DNA of 64,000 nt from UKL13-3 sp040387195. GTDB lineage: Bacteria; Bacteroidota; Bacteroidia; UKL13-3. Position 1 is the stretch's first letter, and the number at the start of each line of letters is the position of its first letter. Both the position numbers and the translations under genes were made by a program. The notes under the pieces were generated by a model. It searched no databases. It had not been told where the DNA came from and saw nothing but the letters and a program-made list of their open reading frames with translations. Location: assembly GCA_040387195.1 (NCBI GenBank), contig JAZKEF010000002.1, positions 296,839 through 360,838 of the forward strand. Reading direction: 5' to 3'. Shown one piece after another: positions 51,765 through 60,784 of the stretch.

Positions 51765-53181
51765 ACCATTCAAACTCATTTTGCCTTTATTGCTGCTGTT
51801 GGGTCAGTTGCAGTATGCAGGGGCTCAGGATGCCACCAACACCCGGATCCAAAAAAGTTTTGTGAAGTACTATAACAAGAAGCAGTATCAGAAAATCCAT
51901 TCCCTTTTTACAGATCAATTCAAACGTGTGATGGATCAGGAACAGCTGGATTATTTTATGGAATTTGTTCTTCACTATGAACATGGCCGCATTAAATCAT
52001 CCCGCTACGACCGCATGGATCATGGCTTTCGGGTTTACCTGGTGGAGTTTGAAAAGGGAACAGCTGAAATGCACCTTGCCAATGAGAAGAACCTGATTGC
52101 GGGTTTTGCTGTTAAACCGGTTTCAAAAGGTCCGGTAATTAATCAGCATCCTTCCTTTAAAAGTTCCAATCCAATGATAAGTGTTGAAGATAGTATGTGT
52201 GATAAGGCGGTGCAGGCGTTTTTGAAAAGAAATAATGCTGTAGGATTAAGTATCGGAATCCTTTGCAAGGGTAAAACATACGTATATGGATATGGTGAGA
52301 CCTACAAAGGAAATGCTACCGTGCCCGATGAACATACCATTTTCGATCTGGGTTCGGTGAGTAAAACGTTTACAGGAATATTGCTGGCTATTGCAGTTGA
52401 ACAAAAGCTGGTGAAGCCGGATGACGATATCCGCAAGTTCCTCTCAGGCGATTATCCGAACCTTGAGTATAAAGGAGCTCCGGTTACATTGCTGTCGCTT
52501 GTGAATCATACTTCAGGATTACCCAGAGTTCCGGATGATTTGGTACAACAACCCGGGTACAAAGAAGAGGACCCATATAAATATTATTCACGTGAGATGA
52601 TCCTGGCAAACCTTCATCAAATAAAGCTTGCAGCAAAGCCGGGAACCATAAACGAATACTCGAATTATGGAATATCCGTATGCGGAATCATCCTTGAACA
52701 ACTCTTTAAGAAAACATACGCGCAATTGGTTGAGGAATATATTGCGGCACCTGCAGGCATGCAACAAACGTTTGTGAATATACCGGACTCTCTCCGTCAT
52801 CGCATGGTGGGGTGTTATGATGAGGATAACAAAGCTATTGCCGACTGGAGCCTGGGAGAGATGGCTGCTGCCGGGGGTGTTTCGTCAACGGTGGCGGATA
52901 TGCTTACTTTTTTGAGAAATAACATGGAAGAAAAAAGTAGCGCACTTAAGCTTTCCCATATCCCAACATTTAAGATGTCCCAACAACAACAGGTGGGTTA
53001 TGCCTGGGTGACATCAGAACTACAGAACGGACAACATTTGGTATGGCACAATGGTGCAACGTATGGATCCACCGCATTCTGCGGATATATCCCAGAAACA
53101 GGTACAGGGGTTGTTATATTGAATAATACGGGAACAAGTGTTGATCCACTGGCAATAGATATTCTGAAAACGATGCGGTAG
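51757..53181 (+). CDS. beta-lactamase-family serine hydrolase
   Basis: A 474-aa secreted enzyme. A signal peptide (MIKPFKLILPLLLLLGQLQYAGA) is followed by an N-terminal DUF3887-like domain (about 30-135, KSFVKYYNKKQYQKIHSLF). The class C/DD-peptidase-like domain has S200-V-S-K203 in GSVSKTFTG, Y301-S-N303 in EYSNYG and H431-N-G433 in HNGATYG. All three catalytic motifs look intact. The substrate could be peptidoglycan peptides, esters or a D-amino-acid compound; true beta-lactam resistance is not implied. I use the ATG at 51757; the longer frame overlaps the Xre gene entirely. Confidence 0.88.
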   Translation: MIKPFKLILPLLLLLGQLQYAGAQDATNTRIQKSFVKYYNKKQYQKIHSLFTDQFKRVMDQEQLDYFMEFVLHYEHGRIKSSRYDRMDHGFRVYLVEFEKGTAEMHLANEKNLIAGFAVKPVSKGPVINQHPSFKSSNPMISVEDSMCDKAVQAFLKRNNAVGLSIGILCKGKTYVYGYGETYKGNATVPDEHTIFDLGSVSKTFTGILLAIAVEQKLVKPDDDIRKFLSGDYPNLEYKGAPVTLLSLVNHTSGLPRVPDDLVQQPGYKEEDPYKYYSREMILANLHQIKLAAKPGTINEYSNYGISVCGIILEQLFKKTYAQLVEEYIAAPAGMQQTFVNIPDSLRHRMVGCYDEDNKAIADWSLGEMAAAGGVSSTVADMLTFLRNNMEEKSSALKLSHIPTFKMSQQQQVGYAWVTSELQNGQHLVWHNGATYGSTAFCGYIPETGTGVVILNNTGTSVDPLAIDILKTMR

Positions 53182-53188
53182 GCGATTG

Positions 53189-53257
53189 ATCAGAGGTATT
53201 TGGGCTAATTGTAAGTATGTCGTTCTAATGAGCACGAACTTGGGAGTTCGCGCGAAC
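53189..53257 (+). repeat. 69-bp direct repeat, left copy
   Basis: Starts ATCAGAGGTATTTGGGC and ends GTTCGCGCGAAC. An imperfect second copy is at 55931-55999, in the same direction. Both contain GTCGTTCTAATG and CGAACTTGG near the end. Confidence 0.8.
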
Positions 53258-53268
53258 TAAGAACATGA

Positions 53269-53982
53269 TTAGCCTATCCATTTCTTAATATCAGCTACAA
53301 CTTTTCCAACATTTTCTTTTACTTCTTTACCGGTGTACCTCAAAACCTGAAAGCCTAATTCTTGGAGAGTTCTATCAATATTTCTATCTCTTAGAGCCTG
53401 CTCTTCCGTTCTTTCATGGTATGTATGTCCATCTGTATAAACGCAGAGTTTAACATTCCTTTTCTCTATATAAAAGTCTGGAACGGTGAGCACCTCTTTA
53501 AAATTATAATCTTTATTACCATATTCACGCCCTGCTGTTGCGATGTTTTTTCCATTCCAATTCACTCCATATTGTGTACGGAATGATATTTTATTTTTTG
53601 TCAATTCTAAAAACAATAGTCTCTCCAACGGACTTTGGAGAACAAATAAACACTCAACACATTTGTGAGTGAGTTTATAAGAACAGCTTTCACAGAGTTT
53701 ATCGGATTGATAATGTTCATCTACTACTGATGACCTTTCTTCAGAAATATTCAAAACCTCTGCCGTAGTTGTTTGTAATAGAAGCGTATCAATTTTTTCT
53801 CTTAATTTCAGCAAATCGTCCCTATCGCAAATAATTGTTTTCGTCCATATGTTTCCCTTCTCTGCCAACTTAAACAAGTAGCGGGTTACAACCGAATATT
53901 TAGGAGTATCTGGATGTTGATCAATGGTGAAGTTTCGCTGCTCAACTTTGATTTTTTCAATTTCTATTGGAATTCGGGTCAT
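53269..53982 (-). CDS. DUF559/Vsr-like PD-(D/E)XK endonuclease with Cys cluster
   Basis: A 237-aa protein. The C-terminal half has the DUF559 pattern: E120 in QSPLERLLF, D169 in VPDFYIEKR, VYTDG (D184), HERTEEQALRDRNIDRTLQ and GFQVLRYTG. That is the order of a Vsr/very-short-patch-like PD-(D/E)XK nuclease. Between the N-terminal part and the nuclease is a CxxC-x7-CxxC cluster (Cys97, 100, 108, 111) that could bind zinc. DNA cleavage or nicking is the expected activity; the target is unknown. It lies between two 69-bp direct repeats together with the beta-helix membrane protein gene. Confidence 0.8.
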   Translation of the reverse strand: MTRIPIEIEKIKVEQRNFTIDQHPDTPKYSVVTRYLFKLAEKGNIWTKTIICDRDDLLKLREKIDTLLLQTTTAEVLNISEERSSVVDEHYQSDKLCESCSYKLTHKCVECLFVLQSPLERLLFLELTKNKISFRTQYGVNWNGKNIATAGREYGNKDYNFKEVLTVPDFYIEKRNVKLCVYTDGHTYHERTEEQALRDRNIDRTLQELGFQVLRYTGKEVKENVGKVVADIKKWIG

Positions 53983-54155
53983 ATGTTGTTTCGGCTATTT
54001 AGTGCAACAATAATAATGTGAAATAATAAGGATTTAGATTTTTCACAATGAATACTTGTTGACCTATCTCGCACGAACTCCGAAGTTTGAATAGAGAAGC
54101 TTAAGGCTTTCATTTTAAATGCGGAAAGCCGAAGTTTGAACTCCTAATCTATGAA

Positions 54156-55901
54156 ATGATGTCAACACCTCTCACACAGTCAACAAGAAGCAATTTTTCC
54201 AGATTAATCCAGGATTTACCCAACAAAGTGCATAAGCTCCATGATTGCAACGATCGTGAATATAGAGGCAATCTTTTGTTTGAAGACATAGAGTTTATTA
54301 AGGAACCATATGACACCGTTACAATTAAGAATTGTACTTTTAGCTCAGCATTATCTTTTGAGAGGTGTAAGTTCTCTGCTAATATACAATTCATAGATTG
54401 TAAGTTTCTCAAAGGCATATCGTTCGTTGAAACTCAATTCAGAGGTATCCTGTATTTCGAGAGATGCACCATGACAGATGAAACTATCTTCAGCGATAGT
54501 TCGATCGACCAAATGACATTTGAAGACTGTTCGCTAACTGACTACTACATAAGCGGAAACATAAAAACTGAGTCGATAAGAAACTTTCCTATAAAGTTTT
54601 TAGAGACCAGCCTTGTGGAACTTAAAATTGAAAATGCTGTAGTGGAGATGCCAATTGTTCTGTGGAACGTTACTGCGAAAACACTTCATGCGAGCAATGT
54701 AGTATTTGAATCGGGAATATCATTTGGTAGTTTCGAAGGGCATGGCTTTTTTGCCCAAGACATTTACATCATATCATCTGATACTAACCAACGACTAGAT
54801 TTCTATAATGGGAGTATCAAAGGTGAGCTTTTGCTAAAGAAGGTTGGAATCAACGAGCAAATGGTAATTTGGAAGAGTTTTAAGGTCGGTTCTTGGATTA
54901 AGATGCAAGAAATAGAGGCGTCCCATGCAGTTTCAATTGATTTTAATGAGAACTTCACACATTTAGACTTGGGTGATTGTTGGTTTGAAACCAGCCTCAC
55001 AATAAGATGTGATTACAGTAGGTCATTAAAGAAACAAGTTACCTTGAGCCTTGATGGGATTATAAGTGGTAACTATATTGTCGAGAATATTCCAACCTTA
55101 TCGATAAATCTGAACTGTATAAATATGGGCAACGTGATATTCAACAACGTGTCAACGAAGTTTATAATCTTTGAAAACATGTTCAACTTTGGAAAGGTGT
55201 TTTTCAATAGCATAGAGCGAAACGAGAAATTCAATATGCTTCGGATTTATGACTCCAATATTGGAAACACAGAATTCCAGAATATTGATTTCAAGCTATT
55301 TGATGAAGTTATTATTGCAAAGAGCGATGTCAGTAGCCTCATTCTTACTAACTCTCCTTTCCCCAAAAGGATACAAACGTACTCAAACCTATCAAATTAT
55401 GGAGACGAAAAGCTGGACGAAGCCATGTATTATAGGGAATCATACAGGCAATTAAAAGTGGCAATGGGTAAGATTGATAATAAGTATTACTCCTTGATGT
55501 ATAAATCAAGGGAAATGCATTACCAACGAAAGGAAACGAAGAGGATTTGGGATAAACTCTTACTTACAATTAATTTCATCTCCAATAACCATGGAATAGA
55601 TTGGCAGAGGGGTATCGTTTTTACAATCGGTTGCGCATATGCATCCTTTTTAGTATTAAACAAGATTTCGGCACACCCGATATTCCATTGGAACATCTCT
55701 TCGTCTAAGGCTGAAATAATACAATCCATTGGCCTTGCCGCGGATCATTTCCTACACTTTATTTCTACATTTCCAAAACTTGATAGCAGCCTGCGAAATG
55801 ATGGGGATTGGAAGACTGATTTAGTAATTTTATTGGCACGAATTTTCATTGGGATAGGAATATATCAGACTATTAGCGCATTCCGCAAGTATGCTAAATA
55901 A
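54156..55901 (+). CDS. pentapeptide-like beta-helix protein with C-terminal membrane helices
   Basis: A 581-aa protein. Residues about 40-400 show degenerate pentapeptide-type units such as FERCKFSANIQFIDCKFLKGISF, which would form a right-handed quadrilateral beta-helix. Residues about 482-505 (GIVFTIGCAYASFLVLN) and 555-577 (LVILLARIFIGIGIYQTISAF) are transmembrane. The start is ATG at 54156 or 54159. Similar proteins occur beside defence and conflict genes, but no effector domain is visible. It is on the opposite strand from the DUF559 gene, in the same repeat-bracketed segment. Confidence 0.75.
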   Translation: MMSTPLTQSTRSNFSRLIQDLPNKVHKLHDCNDREYRGNLLFEDIEFIKEPYDTVTIKNCTFSSALSFERCKFSANIQFIDCKFLKGISFVETQFRGILYFERCTMTDETIFSDSSIDQMTFEDCSLTDYYISGNIKTESIRNFPIKFLETSLVELKIENAVVEMPIVLWNVTAKTLHASNVVFESGISFGSFEGHGFFAQDIYIISSDTNQRLDFYNGSIKGELLLKKVGINEQMVIWKSFKVGSWIKMQEIEASHAVSIDFNENFTHLDLGDCWFETSLTIRCDYSRSLKKQVTLSLDGIISGNYIVENIPTLSINLNCINMGNVIFNNVSTKFIIFENMFNFGKVFFNSIERNEKFNMLRIYDSNIGNTEFQNIDFKLFDEVIIAKSDVSSLILTNSPFPKRIQTYSNLSNYGDEKLDEAMYYRESYRQLKVAMGKIDNKYYSLMYKSREMHYQRKETKRIWDKLLLTINFISNNHGIDWQRGIVFTIGCAYASFLVLNKISAHPIFHWNISSSKAEIIQSIGLAADHFLHFISTFPKLDSSLRNDGDWKTDLVILLARIFIGIGIYQTISAFRKYAK

Positions 55902-55930
55902 CAGCCTAAATAGTCTGTATTGCAGTAATC

Positions 55931-55999
55931 CTCAGAAATGTTTGAGCCAATTGTAAGTTTGTCGTTCTAATGCGCGCGAACTTGGAGGTTCGCAAGAAC
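55931..55999 (+). repeat. 69-bp direct repeat, right copy
   Basis: Starts CTCAGAAATGTTTGAGCC and ends GGTTCGCAAGAAC. It matches the left copy at 53189-53257 at most positions without gaps. Confidence 0.8.
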
Positions 56000-56011
56000 G
56001 GGGGACATTTT

Positions 56012-56845
56012 TTAGCGCAATATTTCTATAATACAATTAATAATATCAGTTATCCATTCCTGCTTTGTGATTAGATACTGCTCGAAGTAATTCTCTTGTA
56101 CAATATCTACACTCATATTTCGGTTGTATATTTCCTCATAAGGAGTTTTAAGCCTCTGAAATAGTTCGTCTTTGATTTTCAACTCATCTCGTTGAAAAAC
56201 ACTAATTATGTTTCCTTGAAGGACAACTGTTGGAATAATAAAATCCAGTCTACAGATTTGTGGTCTTCGACCGTCCCACAGCCTATTTATTTCCTCTTTT
56301 TTATGCTTAGTGGCTTCAACCAATTTTAATAATGTTTTATGGAAGTCGTCAGAATGTGTTGCCATCCAAGGTTCTTTGTTGTTAGTATCCTTTTTCTTTG
56401 AAAAACCACAATACTGCCTGGATGGAGGGGCTTTAATTCGAGTTCTTTCAACAAAATCAATAAGCGAATGAATTTTTAAACTGATATTTTCTCTTAATTC
56501 GGGTGTGCCATTTGTTATTTCATAGATCCAATCAGAAGAAGGCTCGTCCATATCTCCCAGATTCTCAAATAGGCCTAACGGCTGTGGGTTATTTATACAC
56601 TCAACAACGAAATGGATATTAATTGCAACAGAGTTAAATTTATCTTCTAAAAACATTGTATGTAGTTGTTTTGTAGCGAGGATATCTATTTCTCGATATT
56701 TATTTTCCTCCGGATTGAAAAAAAGAGCATGACTAGACTCTGCATAGAAGGAGTTTTTTATGAATAATTTGAGAATCCTATTTTCAAGGAGATAGCCAGA
56801 TCTGTTAAGAGCACTTATTATTTCATCGTTACTGATTTTATCCAT
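56012..56845 (-). CDS. PD-(D/E)XK-like protein with altered active site, 277 aa
   Basis: A 277-aa protein whose N-terminal part resembles a restriction-type nuclease core: Glu21 in GYLLENRILKLF, Asp54 in YREIDILATK and Glu82 in FVVECINNP. In active members the third motif reads ExK, but here it is E82-C-I84, so the lysine is missing. The C-terminal 150 residues are helical with no domain I know. The GTG at 56860 is open, but the ATG at 56845 avoids overlap and lies 4 bases after the upstream stop codon. It is the second gene of a pair with the HsdR_N-like gene. Confidence 0.65.
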   Translation of the reverse strand: MDKISNDEIISALNRSGYLLENRILKLFIKNSFYAESSHALFFNPEENKYREIDILATKQLHTMFLEDKFNSVAINIHFVVECINNPQPLGLFENLGDMDEPSSDWIYEITNGTPELRENISLKIHSLIDFVERTRIKAPPSRQYCGFSKKKDTNNKEPWMATHSDDFHKTLLKLVEATKHKKEEINRLWDGRRPQICRLDFIIPTVVLQGNIISVFQRDELKIKDELFQRLKTPYEEIYNRNMSVDIVQENYFEQYLITKQEWITDIINCIIEILR

Positions 56846-56849
56846 AGTT

Positions 56850-57986
56850 TCATTGAACACTTATTTCCTCATCACCAACTGATTTCAAGTTATTATAATA
56901 GTCAGGTGTCTTAAGCAAATCCTCAGAATACTTATAGATATCATCCAAATCATTTACTTCATGTCTAACCTCATTCTTCGTATCATCAAATAACCCAATG
57001 AATTTCTTCTTTCCGTTGAACCAAAATCTGCAAATTGGTTTTCTGTTGTTATCGTCTAATAGAACACTGCAATAAGACTGTGCATCTCGCATGATTATTC
57101 TTTTGGAATCAATTTTTACACGAAGAATTGATTTTACGGCATAAAATGCCTCTATTTCTTCGATGGTTGTATCAATAACTTTGTCAACATTCGCTTGACC
57201 GGATTCTGCTTGTATCGGAATTGTGTTGTCGTTAACCACATTCGGTATTTCAGCGCTGGTTGTGCTTGGAAGGTTACTTTCAAACACCATGTTTATTCTG
57301 TCCTTTATATACTCTTGTAAAAAGATAGACGAGGACCGCGTGAATATCTCCCTGAAATCCGCCATTACCTTTTCTGTAGCGCGGCCATCATAAACTTGCG
57401 AAACAAAATGTTTTAAAAAAGCATCTGTTGGAGTATCAAATTCTTTTTTTAATATGTTCTTTATTTCACTCTCGTATTTCAGCCTACTTGCTGTATTCAA
57501 TATTTGCTCTTCGCTAAACTGTGATTTGTGAAACTTCTGAAGTTCATCAATTTGATAGTCCTTTATATCTGTTATTTTGAAGTTCAAAAAGGGCTTTTCG
57601 TCCATTACATTGACTTTATTAAGGTCAGTATAAAACCTAAAATCAATCCCATTTGTGAGAAGGGCGAATTTGCAATCTAGCGTATGAAAGTAACGAAACA
57701 ATTGTGAACTATGCGCATCCGATTCGTCCCGCCATTTCTTACACTCCACAATAAGTATTGGTTTGTTGTTTAGGAATATGGCATAATCAACTTTCTCTCC
57801 CTTTTTGAGTCCAATATCCGCTACGAACTCAGGAACAACTTCAAGGGGATTAAATACATCGTATCCAAGAAGTTGGATGAAAGGCATAATGAATGCATTC
57901 TTAGTTGCTTCTTCGGTTTGTATTTGTGCTTTGAGGCTATTAACCCTGTCGGCTAACTGAGCAATCTTCACTTTAAAATCTTCCAT
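56850..57986 (-). CDS. HsdR N-terminal-like PD-(D/E)XK protein, 378 aa
   Basis: The N-terminal domain (about 1-150) matches the nuclease part of type I restriction HsdR subunits: TEEATKNAFIMPFIQLLGYD, then D67 in GEKVDYAIF and E81-C-K83 in LIVECKKW, followed by QLFRYFHTL. There is no helicase and no HsdM/HsdS nearby, so it is a stand-alone form. The C-terminal 130 residues (YCSVLLDDNNRKPICRFWFNGKKKFIGLF) form a beta-rich domain of unknown role. Stand-alone proteins of this type are common and their function is not established. It is 4 bases upstream of its partner gene. Confidence 0.8.
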   Translation of the reverse strand: MEDFKVKIAQLADRVNSLKAQIQTEEATKNAFIMPFIQLLGYDVFNPLEVVPEFVADIGLKKGEKVDYAIFLNNKPILIVECKKWRDESDAHSSQLFRYFHTLDCKFALLTNGIDFRFYTDLNKVNVMDEKPFLNFKITDIKDYQIDELQKFHKSQFSEEQILNTASRLKYESEIKNILKKEFDTPTDAFLKHFVSQVYDGRATEKVMADFREIFTRSSSIFLQEYIKDRINMVFESNLPSTTSAEIPNVVNDNTIPIQAESGQANVDKVIDTTIEEIEAFYAVKSILRVKIDSKRIIMRDAQSYCSVLLDDNNRKPICRFWFNGKKKFIGLFDDTKNEVRHEVNDLDDIYKYSEDLLKTPDYYNNLKSVGDEEISVQ

Positions 57987-58183
57987 AGGTCTTTTAATTT
58001 TGGCTATAACAAGTATAGCGAATAGTAAACAGATAGCAAGTCCATGATTTTAAATAGCTAAGAATCGTTTCCCAGTGGCGAAAAAGATTTGCTGAATGCA
58101 ATGGGCCAAAGAAACCGTCCCCTAAAATATGACACCTTTCTCCCCCAACTCAAATACATTCGTAGTAACAAAACCTTACTACC

Positions 58184-58474
58184 ATGCACCCCAACAAACC
58201 CCTCATCCTCCAACTCCTCATAGCCGATATGAAACACGAGCAGCTTGTGGCGGGACTCTGCCACCTGGGCTTTGAAAGTGATGCGCACCATCTTGATCTT
58301 TGGCGTGTGGTGGCGGAGCTGATGGGAATCCGGGAACCGGACAGGAAGACGGAATGGTTTGAAGTGTACATGGCGTTTTTAGGCAAAGCGGGTACATATC
58401 CAGTTAGAGCGGATAATGAGCATTTGCTTCCGTTGGCCGAGGCCTTTTGGGAAAGTCTGGGAGGTGTTAATTGA
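58184..58474 (+). CDS. small conserved-looking hypothetical protein, 96 aa
   Basis: Starts MHPNKPLILQLLIADMKHEQLVAGL and continues with Trp/Leu/Glu-rich helices (LDLWRVVAELMGI, LLPLAEAFWESLGG). The composition looks like a real small helical protein. No family recognised. A TACATTCG box lies at 58155-58162. Confidence 0.6.
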   Translation: MHPNKPLILQLLIADMKHEQLVAGLCHLGFESDAHHLDLWRVVAELMGIREPDRKTEWFEVYMAFLGKAGTYPVRADNEHLLPLAEAFWESLGGVN

Positions 58475-58540
58475 CCTTCGGGAATGTTTAGGGAGGCCGG
58501 GGAAATGTTTGGGAAGTTTTTAGGAGGTTTGGTGGACTGA

Positions 58541-58769
58541 CTCCCTGAGTTCGGTTTGAAACCGTTTTAATTCGGTATTTTACTGTTTTAATTCAGTTTG
58601 AAACCATTTTAAAAGGGTTTTCGACTGTTTTAATTCGGTTTGGAAGTGTTTTAATTCGGTATTTTACCGTTTTAATTTAGTCTGAAACCGAATTAAAAGG
58701 GTTTTTGACTGTTTTAATTCAGTCTGAAAGTGTTTTAAAAGGGTTTTTTACCGTTTTAAAAAGGTAACC
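58541..58769. repeat. 21-bp tandem repeat array
   Basis: About eleven consecutive units with an exact 21-base period; starts at 58541, 58562, 58583 and every 21 bases to 58751. The commonest form is CCGTTTTAATTCGGTTTGAAA, varying as CTGTTTTAATTCAGT..., GTGTTTTAATTCGGT... and CCATTTTAAAAGGGT.... It has stops in the frames I checked and no spacers, so it is neither a gene nor a CRISPR. Confidence 0.88.
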
Positions 58770-58830
58770 ACCTGAACCAAATTTGTCCATACCCAAATAG
58801 TATCAGGCAGTTACGCTTTTTTAATCAGCC

Positions 58831-59307
58831 CTATAGCTGGTCCTTGAGAGTTTTTGGAAACCGGCCCTGTCCGTCAAACAGGTGGCTTAACTCATCGTAA
58901 GCTTCCGGTGCGCCTTCAATTCCTTTAGCCATACCACGTTTGGCGGTATTGTAAATTTCGAGGCCGCCATTGAATGCTTCAGATCCTGCCTGGTTGCGGG
59001 TATCGTAGACTTGTCGCTGGAGCTTATTTACATCAAGCAAAATCGTATCCAGTTGCTTGTATAAATTGATGTCTCTTTCCATTTCATCCAGCTCAAAGAA
59101 CTGTGGTTTCAACTTCTCATTTTGATTGGCGAGGTCCATTGCCGTTGTCACAAAGTCAATACGTCCCCCTTGGAGATGGATAAGTCGTTTGGATTCTGTG
59201 GGGCTGAGTTGGATTAAAAAGGGTAATTCAGCGCGAATGTTGCTCAGGCAGTCCTTGATCTTCGCAAGGCTGTCGGGGTTAATTGTTCCTGTTACGAGGT
59301 TTTGCAT
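58831..59307 (-). CDS. hypothetical protein, 158 aa
   Basis: A soluble helical protein, starting MQNLVTGTINPDSLAKIKDCL with heptad-like segments (MERDINLYKQLDTILLDVNKLQRQVYDTRNQAG). No signal peptide and no family recognised. It is flanked by tandem repeats on both sides. Its composition and length look genuine. Confidence 0.65.
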   Translation of the reverse strand: MQNLVTGTINPDSLAKIKDCLSNIRAELPFLIQLSPTESKRLIHLQGGRIDFVTTAMDLANQNEKLKPQFFELDEMERDINLYKQLDTILLDVNKLQRQVYDTRNQAGSEAFNGGLEIYNTAKRGMAKGIEGAPEAYDELSHLFDGQGRFPKTLKDQL

Positions 59308-59412
59308 TGTACTGTTTGATTAAAAGGGTTAGTAAAAAATTATATTAGTAAACAGGGCTGCATGGAGCCGGAGTTTTGGGGGAGGGAAGGAAGAAATGAG
59401 TAAATGTGAAAT

Positions 59413-59790
59413 GCGATGAAGGAAAGGGAACCCCTACGGGGTTCAATATCCGTAGGAACCGGATTGTCCATAAAGGGCGATAAGAATGAGCAGATGCGCT
59501 GACGCTTGCCCCAATATAGCGTGGCGATGAAGGAAAGGGAACCCCTGCGGGGTTCAATATCCGTAGGAACCGGATTGTCCATAAAGGGCGATAAGAATGA
59601 GCAGATGCGCTGACGCTTGCCCCAATATAGCGTGGCGATGAATGAAAGCGAACCCCTGCGGGGTTCAATATCCGTAGGAACCGGATTGTCCATACAGGGC
59701 GATAAAAATGAGCAGATGTGCTGATGCTTGCCCCAATATAGCGTGGTGATGAAGGAAAGGGAACCCCTGCGGGGTTCAATACAAGGCGAT
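59413..59790. repeat. 111-bp tandem repeat array
   Basis: Units beginning GCGATGAAGGAAAGGGAACC at 59413, 59524, 59635 and 59746, a period of exactly 111 bases (about 3.4 copies). Each holds the palindrome AACCCC-TGC-GGGGTT. As 111 is divisible by 3, two frames stay open on the minus strand across the array, but these are by-products. Confidence 0.88.
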
Positions 59791-60784
59791 AAACGAATGC
59801 ATGTTTGCATTGGCCTGTGAGGCCGGATTCGAATGGGGTTATATTCATATTTCAGGGCTGCAGTAAATTAGGTTTGGGGTTACTGCATTGCGGTTGCAAC
59901 AAATAATTATTTGGGGAATAATCCAAATAAACAGCTATTATATTTATTTAAATAACATAATTATAGGATAAATGGCTGTTTTTGGGAAAGGTGTAAAACC
60001 GCAGAAGGGAAGGATAACGTAGCTCTGTCCTTTTACATTTTTCGGTTTATTTGTGTTTTGTGAAACCGCAAAACAGTCCCACCTTTAGCGGGATAGAATG
60101 TAAAACCGCAAAAGGGTTGTGAGCTTTGTGAGAAACAGTCGGGCGTGGGTTCATACAGAGGACACCAAGGAGCACAAAGGCCACAGAGCATAGTAAAACC
60201 GCAGAACCGTCTCGCCTTTAGCGGGAGAAAAATGTAAAACCGCAAAAGGGATGTGAGCTTTGTGAGAAACAGTCGGGCGTGGTTTCACACAGAGGACACT
60301 AAGGAGCACAAAGAGACACAGAGTAAGGTCTTGCGGGTAAGTGGATTTAGCTCTTGGTGGTGCTTTGTGTCCTTTGTGCTTCTCCGCGAGCTTTGTGAGA
60401 AATTGCCGGATGAGGGTTCACACGGAGGGCACCAAGGAGCATAAAGGCCACAGAGCAAAGTAAAACCGCAGAACAGAAAAATGTAATCCCGATAGCAATC
60501 GGGAGCAAAAGTTGGGGAATGAAGGAATGGTTGCCCTCTCCCGCTGTTAGCAGGACGCAGATTCCTCTGATTCTTTTCTGCGCAATCTCCGTGATCTGCG
60601 GGAAACAATATCACTGAAGACCTTGTACCTCTGCTTCTCCACGAGCATTGTGAAAAATTGCCGTAGTGGTTTCACACAGAGGACATGGAGAAGCACCAAG
60701 GCCCATCTTTATATGGAACAGAAGCGCGAGTGTTGTGTAGCGAAAAAAGGTATCTTGCAATAGCTGAAACAATAGCCGCACGAA
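59791..60784. repeat. repeat-rich intergenic region
   Basis: No supported gene in nearly 1 kb. It holds copies of the AAACCGCAGAA repeat (59993-60120, 60194-60250, 60460-60490). There are at least three copies of a TTCACACAGAGGACACCAAGG / AGCACAAAGGCCACAGAG repeat (about 60150, 60285, 60418), with a fourth partial copy near 60672. TCCCGATAGCAATCGGGA is at about 60486, a TCCCGC-type hairpin at about 60537, and AATCTCCGTGATCTGCGGG at about 60588. Confidence 0.75.

Noticed and set aside
56012..57986. Type I restriction-modification system
   Set aside because: Only an HsdR N-terminal-like domain is present; no helicase part, HsdM or HsdS is nearby.
58541..58769. CRISPR array
   Set aside because: Units abut without unique spacers, the units themselves vary, and no cas gene is present.
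59340..59848. Two 156-167 aa minus-strand open frames
   Set aside because: They exist because the 111-bp repeat is divisible by 3; two overlapping frames both stay open, which argues against either being a gene.
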